Positions 46,301 through 55,962 of a DNA stretch of 64,000 bases are shown here, piece after piece. The notes under the pieces are model-generated. The model ran no database searches. It was not told the origin of the DNA and saw only the letters and a program-made list of their open reading frames with translations. Both the position numbers and the translations under genes were made by a program. Numbering within the stretch: the first letter of the stretch is position 1; each line of letters opens with the position of its first letter. The DNA is from Thermothelomyces thermophilus ATCC 42464 (lineage: Eukaryota > Ascomycota > Sordariomycetes > Sordariales > Chaetomiaceae), in contig NC_016477.1 of NCBI RefSeq assembly GCF_000226095.1, positions 2,108,001 to 2,172,000 of the forward strand. Reading direction: 5' to 3'.

Positions 46301-48296
46301 AGGAACTAAGGAGGATCTTATAAGATTCCTAATAAACCTCTGATCTTACTTCTAGCTTAATAATAATAAGTTTCTAGACGACAAAGCTAAAGTCCTTTAT
46401 ATAGCTATAAGACTAGAGGGCAAGGCATTTAAATAGTTTAAGCCTATATAGAATGACTACCTTATTAAGGAAGATAAAGACGACCGAGATACGTTTATAT
46501 AAATAGTCTTTTAATCCTATAACTGTTTCGAAGAAGAGCTTCGGAAGGTTTTTAGTAATAAAGACGAGAAGATTTATATATAAGAAAGACTTGCTAATCT
46601 CTAATAGACTAAGTTAGTAGCCTTCTATATTATATAGTTTAGATAGGATATACTTAAGTCTTAGCTTAATAATAAGATATTAATATAACTATTCTATAAT
46701 AGCTTAAAGAAAAAGGTTAAAGATAAGCTATATAAGTATAATCGGCCCAAGACCCTAGATAAGTATATTATATAGGCTATTAGAATCGATAATCGACTCT
46801 ATATATAAGAGTAGTAGAAACGAGGTTAAATAAACAGAACTATAGTTAAGGCTAATAATAAGAAAAAGCAAGCGTATGTTAGTACCTCGTATAGGACGTA
46901 CCCCAGAGCTATAGATATAGATATAGCGTAGAAGTAGGACTAGAAGAAGATAACTAAAGACAAGTCTAATGTTACCTACTATAACTATAGAAAGAAAGGG
47001 CACTATAAGCGAGAATGTCGAAGCCTGAAGAAAAAGTAGAAGATAGTCCTTAGAAAGGAAATTACGGCTATCGGCAAAACTATTAAGGATGTTATCAAAG
47101 TAGCGGCCACGAGCTACGAAGACAGGGGTAGTAATATAGATAGTCTTAGATATAATAACAATGGTAAAGATAAATAAGCACTATACTCCGAACTAGTTAC
47201 TATAGACCTAGAGACAGGTCTTGCTGAATAGGATATAGCAGGAAAGTATATACTGCTAATTTCGATTCTCCTAGTCTTAAGGCAGTAGGGTTTTACGGTT
47301 ATATAGAGGTAGGATAGATTATAGACAACCGATACCTAAGGAATCGAAAGACCTAGACCTAATGTTCTATTTCTCTAGGAACGAATCGAATGGTACCATA
47401 ATGAAGTTTTTCGGCTTAATACGGAACTATACGAATGGGATAGACGCTTAATTCGACTTACCTAGTAGAGCGATGGAATAAGGGATGAAATAAGGGAACT
47501 CTAATATATTATAGAAACTATCAAAGAAGAATAGCCTGTGATATATAATAGGCCTAATAGCTATACTAAGTATCTTAACAGCTAGCAACTTAGCAACGAC
47601 GTATAGAACCTAGAACACTAGTTTATACGCGCGAACTATAGAAAAGACGAGTATATATAGAAAAGCTACTAGAAGAAATACTCTTATATTAGTACTAGAG
47701 TACCTATAGTCTATATATAATAGGAAGGATTTAGGAAAGAATTCTAATACCTTCTAAATAACGCTATACGACTATACCCTTAATACGAGGTATATATATA
47801 AGTGCCCTAGTTCTAGTATATAGTATATAAATACTAATACTACTTTCGTAACAAATTCGAAAACAATTACTAGCCGACCTGACAAGGAAATAAGGATAGA
47901 AGCTTACGCCCTATAGAATAGGTCTACAATACAGGAAACAGAGCGGCCGAATTGCTCTAGAAGATCGAAGCCCGCGATCTAGAAGGCATTATAATAGTTC
48001 CAAGACAAGCCTAGCCTAGGCACTACAGAATAGGACGAGATATATAGGACTCGTACTAGAGTAACGATTACCTCTATTACGTAGACGAAAAGAAATCGCG
48101 AATTTAGGAGCTTCAGATAAAGCTATAGCACGTACAATAGAAAGCAAAACGGACCTAATAGTAGGAAGCCGTAAGTACTTAATAGCTTACAGAAATAAGT
48201 ATGATTGACGAAGCTGCTATTAGCCGAATAATTGAAGAGGTTAGTACTAACCTAGGAAACAGGTTAGGGCCCTTTGAGGGGCCTAGAAACTATTAA

Positions 48297-48730
48297 TGTC
48301 TGTGTAGCAGTATATAGTAGCATAGTATAGGAGGAACTAACGTAAGAGACCACTATATCGAGACCTCCCGGCAGAAATATAGGAAATCGCTATAATCTTT
48401 GGATAACGATAGCAAGATAAGCGGCTATAGATAATAGCACAATAGAAACAGCACGAAATGCTTATATTAGTAAATAGTAAAGTAAAGATAAACCTAATTT
48501 CGCTAATACTTATAAATTAGCTATAGATACCCTAGAGAATAAAGTAGAAGTATAGTATAGTTAAAGGGCCATTTCTAATGTAATAGGTATATAGGGAGAC
48601 TAAACCGATTAATATCACTATAGTAAGGAAGACTATAGTAATTATATTTAGTATTATAAATATAGGTAATGATAAAAATATAATATTAGAGTTACTATAG
48701 TATAAAGATTATAACCTAGACATTAGCTAG
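48297..48730 (+). pseudogene. Element C pol start (protease region), truncated by element D
   Basis: Collinear with the first ~140 codons of E pol on the opposite strand, ending at the point that corresponds to DPDISW in E. Disrupted by RIP stops and by the LTR of element D. Confidence 0.65.
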
Positions 48731-49149
48731 TGTAACAAACCTAACTCAGACTTCTTCTAAAAGGGTCTAGACGGAGATAGGTAAAGCAGGACAAGCGTAC
48801 AGGTCGTCTAAGGGATTCGGTGAAGCCAAAGGGTTTACAACAACACTTAGAGTTGTCTCTTATAGTAATTAGCAATGCTTGGTATAAGTACTATGATTGT
48901 AATTGTTACCACTGGTGAACTCTTAGAGTCTACCATAACGAGTGACTATCTACATGTATATATAATCCTAGTGATCATTCCTGATCATAGTGATCGTAAG
49001 TAATCGCATGGTGGTAATCACCCTAATCACTAGTAAGCGTAGTGATCACTATGCTTCCTATGCTATAATTAGTCCTTTTGTTCCTTCGACTTGATTAGCC
49101 CATTTGTACTAGTGGCTCAGGCGGCATCTGTATATATATTTCCGTGATA
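48731..49149 (-). repeat. 3' LTR of element D
   Basis: About 419 bp, begins TGTAAC and ends GTGATA on the plus strand. Closely similar to the element B LTRs, including the GTGATCA cluster. Confidence 0.85.
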
Positions 49150-49278
49150 CGATGCCTTCCCTCTGAGGCTTTCGACCTGAAAGCCCTCTTTAGGCCGTCT
49201 CAAATAACGCTAATATCCCTTGTATTCCTTGTATGTATTTTTCTCCTTAGCCTCTTGTTGCCCTTTGTACTATTAGTT

Positions 49279-49889
49279 ATGCTATCTAATACGCGTAGAT
49301 CCCTAGTATCTATTTATCGTAAGCGTTTAGCTTAGTTTATTTCTGATTATAGGTTTATAGTAATAGCGTGTTCTTATTATATAGAGTATAACTAAGTATA
49401 TAAGATGATTAAAAAATCTCGTCGCTATAAGGCTTATATGCGTCGGGGTCGTACTTACAATGGTTCTAGCGTTCTAGTTTCTTCTTGTAAGTTCCCATTT
49501 CCTTGTAAGAGCATATCTCTAATTATAACGTAGTAGATCGTATCATACGCGAGTAACGTCGTTTAAAGGCTAAAGAGAAAGAGGCCGAAGCCTTGCTATA
49601 AGAATATTAATATAAAGCTTCCAAGGCGTTGGCCCGTCTAACTCGGGTCTGTGAATAACGAGAGTTCCTAGTAGAGAAGGGGGCAGATATAGTTACACGG
49701 GGTTTGTCAAATCTAGACGAATTAGAGGCGGTAGAATAGCAGGAATCGGGGGCTATTATATAGCTTAATAGTGGTATTGACGTTATTAACTAAGGCGCTA
49801 TTTTTGGTTCTATTCTAGATTTGCCTTTAGCTGATCTAGATTCTGCCGATAAAACTGTTCCAGTTTCTTAGGGTAGTTCAAATTCTTAA
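49279..49889 (+). pseudogene. Element D antisense accessory gene, Zn2Cys6-type, RIP-degraded
   Basis: Starts MLSNTRRSLVSIYRKRLA and then carries the cluster region VIACSYY ... YKMIKKSRRYKAYMRRGR. One Cys is still present and Tyr codons occupy the other five positions of an exact C-x2-C-x6-C-x8-C-x2-C-x6-C frame, as expected for TGY-to-TAY changes by RIP. Position and orientation match the E gene. Confidence 0.65.
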
Positions 49890-51153
49890 TTAGTTCCTAT
49901 AAGTTATCTTCTAGTCTGAAATCGAGCTACTTGACTAGGTACTATAGTTCCCTATTAATAATATGTAAATCTAGAATTTCTTCGACGTCCTATTCTTCTT
50001 CCTTATCTTCTACTTTAATATATATAGCAACCTTAGCGTTTTTCGGTGCTAGTTCGAGAAGTGAAATATAAAAAACATCTATCCGTAGTCGTATAGATGA
50101 CGGTAACGATAGTCGGTAGTTAGATGTCGAAATTCGTTCTTTGATAACAAAGGGTCCGACCTTCTTAAAGTCTAGCTTCGTGCTTAGTCGTTTGGTTTGT
50201 AAGTTCCGTACGATTAGGTAGACTTTGTCTCCCCTCTCTAGGCGAGGTCCCTCGAGCCTATGTTTGTCATAGTAGTTCTTCATTCTAGTCTTGATAAACT
50301 CGAGTTCCTTTTTAAGCTTTTTATATAGTACGTACATTTGTTCCGCTTTAACTACTACTCTCGGCACTATAACCTCTAGTCCTTGCCTAAGGTCTGCTTT
50401 ATATCTATAGTTCGCGAAGAATAGTATAACTTTAGTCGTTTCCATTAGCATTGTATTATAAGCAAGTTATACTATTGGCAATAGCATAACCTAGTCGTCT
50501 TACTAGTAGTTAATATAAGAATAGAGATACTGCTTAATAACTTAGTTTAGTCGCTCCGTTTGTCTATCGGTCTATAGGTAGTATGCCGTTAATAGCTTGC
50601 TATTGACGCCTAATCGTTACATTAACACTTGCTAGAACTTCGATACGAACTTAGTATCTCTATCGGTGATTCATTCTTACAGCTAAGCATACACTAATAT
50701 AACTTGCTGATAGATCATATCTACTAACTATTCCGCTGTCTAGGACTCCTTATAGGGAAAGAAGTATACCTACTTAGTCAGGCGATCTACTACGGTAAGA
50801 ATACTATTGTAGATCACTCCTATAGCCGTGTCCTTAGATTCTAGTAGCTTCGTAATAAAGTCCATTATAACCAAGCTCTATAGTTTGTTAGCTATTAGTA
50901 GTAGCTAAAGTAGCCTATACGGCTTATATCGTACCATTTTGCTTCGATTACAGATATCGCAGTTCCGTACGACTTCCTTAACTTGTACCGTTAACTATAG
51001 AAAGTCGTAGTGTTTCTTGACTTATACGACAGTCTTCGTAACTCCTTTATATCCTCCGAGTTTCGACTCGTAGAGTTCTCGAATCATCCGCAGCTATTGA
51101 TCTTTGTCGTAGATATACGCTTTGCCTCGGTACTAGAGTTTTCTATCTCTTTC

Positions 51154-51567
51154 TGTGACGAACCCAACTCAGACTGCTTCTGAAAGGGTCCAGACGGAGG
51201 TGGGTGGAGCGGGACAAGCAGGCAGGTCGTCTGAGGGATTCGGTGAAGCCAAAGGGTTCACAACAACACTTAGAGTTGTCTCTCACAGTAATCAGCAATG
51301 CTTGGTATGAGTACTGTGATTGTGATTGTTACCACTGGTGAACTCCCAGAGTTCGCCAGAACGAGTGACTATATACAATTTCCTTGTCCTTTCCCCCTTG
51401 AGTCTTGATCGTGCGATCGCTGCTGCGATCCTGCGATCGTTACCCAAGTGCTCGTCTTGATCGAAGTGCGATCACTGCGATCACTTCCTGATTGGTCCTT
51501 AGGTCTTGTGGTTCCTGATTGGTTCTGTGCGCCTTGCCGGGTCGCCTTATGCAGCCAAATCGTGACA
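51154..51567 (-). repeat. 3' LTR of element E
   Basis: 414 bp with TG...CA ends, TGTGACG to GTGACA on the plus strand. The U3 part contains five GCGATC motifs between about 51412 and 51485. Confidence 0.95.
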
Positions 51568-51572
51568 CGATG

Positions 51573-51582
51573 CCCCTCCTTC
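51573..51582 (-). other. Polypurine tract of element E
   Basis: On the element's sense strand this reads GAAGGAGGGG and lies five bases before the 3' LTR, the expected place for the plus-strand primer of reverse transcription. Confidence 0.7.
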
Positions 51583-51699
51583 AGGTCTTTCGTCCTCGAA
51601 AGACTCCGGTCCGTTTCAAATAGCGCCATCATCCCCTGTCTGTACGTAATTGCGTTTCTCAGTTTCTTCCTTCCTTTGCCTTCCCACGATGTTGTCGAG

Positions 51700-52338
51700 A
51701 TGGCTGATCGTGTGAGAAAGAAGTCGAAATCTAAACCTGCTGCGTCGACTCTTCGTGCCAACCATCTCCTGGCCGCGATTCTCTCCTCGGGTAATCTTTT
51801 AACGATGCGTCCTTGTACGCCGTGCGAGTCCAAAGGCCTTAGTTCGTGCGAGGTTTCGAAAAGCGATTCTTCTCGATGCGCAGAGTGCGTTCGCAACAAG
51901 CGTTCGAATTGTGACGTTCTTGGCGTTTCTCCTGCTCAGCTTCGGTCTATTGCGGCTCAGCATCAAAAACTTGAGGATGAGCTTATGGCTGCTGAGGAGC
52001 GGGTCCTTCGTCTCCGGAAACAGAAGCGAATGTGGTTTGAGAAGATGATGAGGGCTATCGCTCGGGGTATCGACAGTGTGGAGGAGTTGGAGCGAGTGGA
52101 ACGTGAGGAGGCTGCGGCGGCGGTGGCAGCGGAAGCTTCTGGGGTTACTGCGTCTTCTTCGACCCCATCTCGCCTGTCCGCCGATTTCGGACAGCTTTGG
52201 GATGCCGTGTATCCTGAAGTTCCTTTGGATCCGTCCTTGCTGGCCGATTTCGGGTTGGTTTCGGGTTCGTCGCTTTCGGTCGGTCAGGGTTCCTCTGGTG
52301 GAACTGCTGAAGTTTCTCGGGGCAACTCAGGTTCTTAA
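51700..52338 (+). CDS. Antisense accessory protein of element E with Zn(II)2Cys6-like cluster and coiled coil
   Basis: 212 residues, coded opposite to gag-pol, between the end of pol and the 3' LTR; its last ~190 bp overlap the pol 3' end tail to tail. After a basic N-terminus (RVRKKSKSK) there is a six-cysteine cluster: C39-x2-C42-x7-C50-x9-C60-x2-C63-x7-C71. This is one residue longer in the first loop than the fungal Zn(II)2Cys6 consensus. A charged helix at about 85-145 (LEDELMAAEERVLRLRKQKR, then SVEELERVEREE) looks like a coiled coil. The tail is Ser/Gly-rich with LADFG repeated at 160-164-like and 181-185 sites. The frame is open upstream, but the Met at 51700 matches the relic starts of other copies. 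I infer a DNA-binding or regulatory role; it could instead be a nucleic-acid chaperone. Confidence 0.75.
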   Translation: MADRVRKKSKSKPAASTLRANHLLAAILSSGNLLTMRPCTPCESKGLSSCEVSKSDSSRCAECVRNKRSNCDVLGVSPAQLRSIAAQHQKLEDELMAAEERVLRLRKQKRMWFEKMMRAIARGIDSVEELERVEREEAAAAVAAEASGVTASSSTPSRLSADFGQLWDAVYPEVPLDPSLLADFGLVSGSSLSVGQGSSGGTAEVSRGNSGS

Positions 52339-55300
52339 CTGGTTCCCATGAGTTGTCTTCTGGCCCAAAATCAAGCCATTTGACCAGGTACTGCAGTTCT
52401 CCGTTGATGATGCGTGAATCCAGAATTTCTTCGACGTCCCATTCTTCCTCTTCGTCCTCTGCTTCGATGTGCGTGGCAACCTTGGCGTTCTTTGGTGCTG
52501 GTTCGAGAAGTGAAATATGAAAAACATCCGTCCGTAGTCGCATAGATGACGGTAACGATAGTCGGTAGTTGGATGTCGAAATTCGTTCTTTGATAACGAA
52601 GGGTCCGACCTTCTTGAAGTCCAGCTTCGTGCTTGGTCGTTTGGTTCGTAAGTTTCGTGCGATCAGGTAGACTTTATCTCCCCTCTCTAGGCGAGGTCCC
52701 TCGAGCCTGTGTTTGTCGTAGTAGTTCTTCATTCTGGTCTTGACAAACTCGAGTTCCTTCTTGAGCTTCTCGTGCAGTGCGTGCATCTGTTCTGCTTTGA
52801 CTGCTGCTCTTGGCACTGTGACCTCTGGTCCTTGCCTAAGGTCTGCTTCATATCCGTAGTTCGCGAAGAACGGTGTGACTTTGGTCGTCTCCGTTGGCGT
52901 CGTGTTGTAAGCGAGTTGTGCTGTTGGCAACAGCATGACCCAGTCGTTTTGCTGGTAGTTGACGTAAGAGCGGAGGTACTGCTCAACAACTTGGTTTAGT
53001 CGCTCCGTTTGTCCGTCAGTCTGTGGGTGATATGCCGTTGACAGCTTGCTGTTAACGCCCAATCGTTGCATTAACGCTTGCCAGAACTTCGATGCGAACT
53101 TGGTGTCTCTGTCGGTGATCCATTCTTGCGGCCAAGCATGCACTGATGCAACTTGCCGATAGATCACGTCTGCCAACTGTTCCGCTGTCCAGGACTCCTT
53201 GTAGGGAAAGAAATATGCCCACTTAGTCAGGCGATCTACTACAGTAAGAATACTGTCGTAGGTCACTCCTGTGGCTGTGTCCTTGGATTCTGGCAGCTTC
53301 GTGATGAAGTCCATCGTGACCGAACTCCATGGTTTGTCAGCTGTTGGTAGTGGCTGAAGTAGCCCGTACGGCTTGTGTCGTGCCGTTTTGCTCCGATTGC
53401 AGATGTCGCAGTTCCGTACGACTTCCTTAACTCGTGTCGTCAACTGTGGAAAGTCGTAGTGTTTCTTGACTTGTGCGACAGTCTTCGTAACTCCTTTGTG
53501 TCCTCCGAGTTTCGACTCGTGGAGTTCTCGAATCATCCGCAGCTGTTGACCTTTGTCGTGGATGTACGCTTTGCCTCGGTACCAGAGTTTCCCATCTTTC
53601 TCTTCTACTCCGTCAGGTACCACTGGTCCGGGTGCTGCTTGATACTGTGCCTCGTTGATCCTTTCTTCTCGAAAGATTGCGCAGCATTCTAGGAACGAGT
53701 CAAGTGGATCGTCTTCCACGGGTGTCTGCGTCTCGTGATGCAGCGTTCCGTCTGTCCGTTCCTTGAACAACGGTGGTGTCGTTCCCGTTCGTCCTTCCGT
53801 GTGATCCGTTCGTCGACTTAAGATGTCCGCTCGTGCGTTCTCTTTGCCCTTCTTGTAGCGGATCTCAAAGTTGAATTCCGCGAGGAATTCTGCCCATCGT
53901 ATTTGTCGTCCGTTGAGTTCCTTCGTCGTCGTGAAGTATCGCAAATTCTTGTGATCCGTATATACTTGTACCGGTTCAATCGTGCCGCTGAGGTATGGTC
54001 GCCATTCCTTGAAAGCTTCGACAATCGCAAGTAGTTCCTTGTCGTGGATCGGATAATTGAGACGTGGTCCATCGAGCTTCTTTGAAAAGAAGGCTACAGG
54101 ATGTAGCTTCCCTTGTTCGTCTCGTTGTCCCAATTGTCCTCCGATGGCGTAGTCTGAAGCGTCCGTTTCTACCTCGAATGGCTTCTTGGGGTCTGGCAGT
54201 ACCAGTACTGGATCCTCGGTGATGGCGTCGCGAATCTGCGTAAATGCCTGCTCGTGTTGCTCTTCCCATTGGAATTCAGCGTTCTTCTTGGTAAGTTCGT
54301 GCAAAGGTCGTGCGATCGCTCCAAAGTTCCTGAGGAACATCCGGTAGAAGTTTGCAAATCCGATGAAGCTTCGTACTTCCGTGACTGACGTCGGTCGTGG
54401 CCAATTCTTGATAGCTTCAACCTTTGAAGGTTCCATCCGGATTTGTCCTGGGGATATCTCGTATCCCAGAAACACCGTTTTCCTGACGTGGAATTCGCTC
54501 TTTCCCTTGTTGACTGATAGCTTGTACGCGTGCAGCGCGTCCAGCACTGCTTTTACGTGCTTCCGGTGTTCGTCCATCGTCTTGGAGAAGATGAGTATAT
54601 CGTCGAGATAACATACCGCAAATTTGTCGAGAAAGGGTCGGATAGCTTGATCAATCAGGGCTTGGAACGTTGCCGGCGCGTTCGTAAGTCCAAATGGCAT
54701 GACGAGGTACTCGTAGTGGCCATAAGGTGTCCTAAAGGCCGTTTTCCACTCGTCGCCTTCTTTGATCCGTATGTGGTTGTAGGCCGATGGCAAGTCAAGA
54801 CGCGTGAAATATTGGGCTCCTGCCAACTGATCTCGGAGCCGTGAGATCAGCGGTAACGGGTATCGATTTTTCACGGTCTGTTCGTTGAGTTGCCGATAGT
54901 CGACGCATAACCGTAGCTTTCCGTCTTTCTTGGGCACAAACAGGATTGGGTAGCCTGCTGGCGATGTCGACGGGCGGATATGTCCTCTTCGAAGGTTCTC
55001 CTCCAAATATCGCTTAAGTTCTTCGTCCTGTGTCTGGCTCGTGTGGTAAATCTTGAAGAACTTCAGTCGTGCTCCTTCCTTGAGCTTGATCTCGTGATCC
55101 CATGGGCCGTGTTCTGGTAATCCTTCCAGATGCTTCGGTTCGAATGCTGGGTGTCCTTCGTATTCCTTCGGTACTTCCCCAGTCTTGTCCCGTCTCTCGG
55201 TTTTCTGGTAGTATGCGAACTTGGTTCCGTCCATGGCGATACTGGCGATTTCTCCTGTCTCAACCCACTGCTCCAATTGCAGTGCTCCGCATTCGTCAAC

Positions 55301-55945
55301 GGAGAGAACAGCTATCGGCGATTCAGCTCGTTCCTCCTGTCGCGATATCGATGTCGTTGTGCCGCCTCTTCCAGAGTCCGTAGTGGTCTGCCTGCCACTG
55401 TCCGTCTCTTGCGGTGGATCCGTAGGACATGCCTTTCTCTGAGCATCGTCCGCTCGCGATCCTTGCGCGCTCCCCATCTCGCTGGTCGAATACGACTCCG
55501 TTCGGGGTCGCAGGTGGCCACCATTCTTCCAGCTGATGTCCGGGTCGTAATCTTCATGCCATGGTAACCCCAATATCATGTCTTTGTCGTTGCCCATGTC
55601 CACGATGCTGAATACGACTGCTGTGGTCTTCCCTGCCACAGTGATGTCGATCGGTTCGGTCTCCCTGCGTACCCATTGCGTCGGAAATGGCCCTTTGACT
55701 ATGCCATGCTTCCGCTTCATTCTCCAGGGTATCCGCAGCTGATTCACAAGTGTCGGCGAAATCAGATTCATCTCTGCTCCACTGTCCACTAGTGCGAGCA
55801 TTTCGTGCTGTTTCCACTGTGCTGTTATCCACAGCCGCTTGTCTTGCCGCCGTCGTCCAAAGATTGCGGCGATTTCCCATGTTTCTGCCGGGAGGTCTCG
55901 GTATAGTGGTCTCTTGCGCCAGTTCCTCCTGTACTGCGCTACCAC
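52145..55945 (-). CDS. pol: Pol polyprotein of element E with C-terminal chromodomain
   Basis: 1266 codons from the nominal start; the real product is probably a Gag-Pol fusion, because no Met in good context opens the frame. Domains by residue: aspartic protease with LVDSGAE at 52-58; reverse transcriptase at about 310-490 with YLDD at 446-449; RNase H with TDAS at 594-597, Glu637 and Asp664; integrase zinc region H809/H816/C846/C849 and catalytic D879, D945, E981, the last two 35 residues apart; GPF/Y-type GPFVIKE near 1114; chromodomain at about 1166-1215 (WDVEEILDSR, LVKWLDFGPEDNSWEP). The chromodomain places it among chromoviruses, whose integrases target heterochromatin (family knowledge), which fits its position in RIP-made AT-rich DNA. 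The basic Pro/Arg tail overlaps the accessory gene. Confidence 0.95.
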   Translation of the reverse strand: MVAQYRRNWRKRPLYRDLPAETWEIAAIFGRRRQDKRLWITAQWKQHEMLALVDSGAEMNLISPTLVNQLRIPWRMKRKHGIVKGPFPTQWVRRETEPIDITVAGKTTAVVFSIVDMGNDKDMILGLPWHEDYDPDISWKNGGHLRPRTESYSTSEMGSAQGSRADDAQRKACPTDPPQETDSGRQTTTDSGRGGTTTSISRQEERAESPIAVLSVDECGALQLEQWVETGEIASIAMDGTKFAYYQKTERRDKTGEVPKEYEGHPAFEPKHLEGLPEHGPWDHEIKLKEGARLKFFKIYHTSQTQDEELKRYLEENLRRGHIRPSTSPAGYPILFVPKKDGKLRLCVDYRQLNEQTVKNRYPLPLISRLRDQLAGAQYFTRLDLPSAYNHIRIKEGDEWKTAFRTPYGHYEYLVMPFGLTNAPATFQALIDQAIRPFLDKFAVCYLDDILIFSKTMDEHRKHVKAVLDALHAYKLSVNKGKSEFHVRKTVFLGYEISPGQIRMEPSKVEAIKNWPRPTSVTEVRSFIGFANFYRMFLRNFGAIARPLHELTKKNAEFQWEEQHEQAFTQIRDAITEDPVLVLPDPKKPFEVETDASDYAIGGQLGQRDEQGKLHPVAFFSKKLDGPRLNYPIHDKELLAIVEAFKEWRPYLSGTIEPVQVYTDHKNLRYFTTTKELNGRQIRWAEFLAEFNFEIRYKKGKENARADILSRRTDHTEGRTGTTPPLFKERTDGTLHHETQTPVEDDPLDSFLECCAIFREERINEAQYQAAPGPVVPDGVEEKDGKLWYRGKAYIHDKGQQLRMIRELHESKLGGHKGVTKTVAQVKKHYDFPQLTTRVKEVVRNCDICNRSKTARHKPYGLLQPLPTADKPWSSVTMDFITKLPESKDTATGVTYDSILTVVDRLTKWAYFFPYKESWTAEQLADVIYRQVASVHAWPQEWITDRDTKFASKFWQALMQRLGVNSKLSTAYHPQTDGQTERLNQVVEQYLRSYVNYQQNDWVMLLPTAQLAYNTTPTETTKVTPFFANYGYEADLRQGPEVTVPRAAVKAEQMHALHEKLKKELEFVKTRMKNYYDKHRLEGPRLERGDKVYLIARNLRTKRPSTKLDFKKVGPFVIKERISTSNYRLSLPSSMRLRTDVFHISLLEPAPKNAKVATHIEAEDEEEEWDVEEILDSRIINGELQYLVKWLDFGPEDNSWEPVKNLSCPEKLQQFHQRNPDRPKATNPKPTRNRPARTDPKELQDTRHPKAVRNRRTGEMGSKKTQ

Positions 55946-55962
55946 TCGCCGCTGCGCGGGCG

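Larger units (their letters stand above)
38540..48296 (+). pseudogene. Element C gag relic (38540-38810 and 46306-48296)
   Basis: Start ATG has become ATA at 38540-38542. The first ~90 codons match E gag in order (NFDLDIN, then KELEN and NEAYTKI), and the frame resumes after element B at the site where E reads GGTKEDLAGFL. A CCHC knuckle trace and the long C-terminal extension follow, with RIP stops throughout. Confidence 0.75.
38061..48730 (+). mobile_element. Element C: Ty3/gypsy chromovirus-type relic in inverted orientation, split by B and cut by D
   Basis: The plus-strand order is 5' LTR (38061-38512), primer site, gag start at 38540, then interruption by element B (38811-46300) and continuation from 46306 through the rest of gag to a stop at 48296 and the protease start of pol, cut at 48730 by element D. 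It is the only gypsy copy here coded on the plus strand. It is RIP-degraded. Its 3' half should lie beyond the window. Confidence 0.85.

Noticed and set aside
51412-51485. CRISPR-like array from the repeated GCGATC units
   Set aside because: Units are 6 bp, unevenly spaced and within an LTR of a eukaryotic element; this is a motif cluster, not a CRISPR array.
51448-51699. Upstream extension of the accessory gene frame into the LTR
   Set aside because: It would need a GTG start within the LTR, and the Met at 51700 agrees with relic starts in A, D and F.
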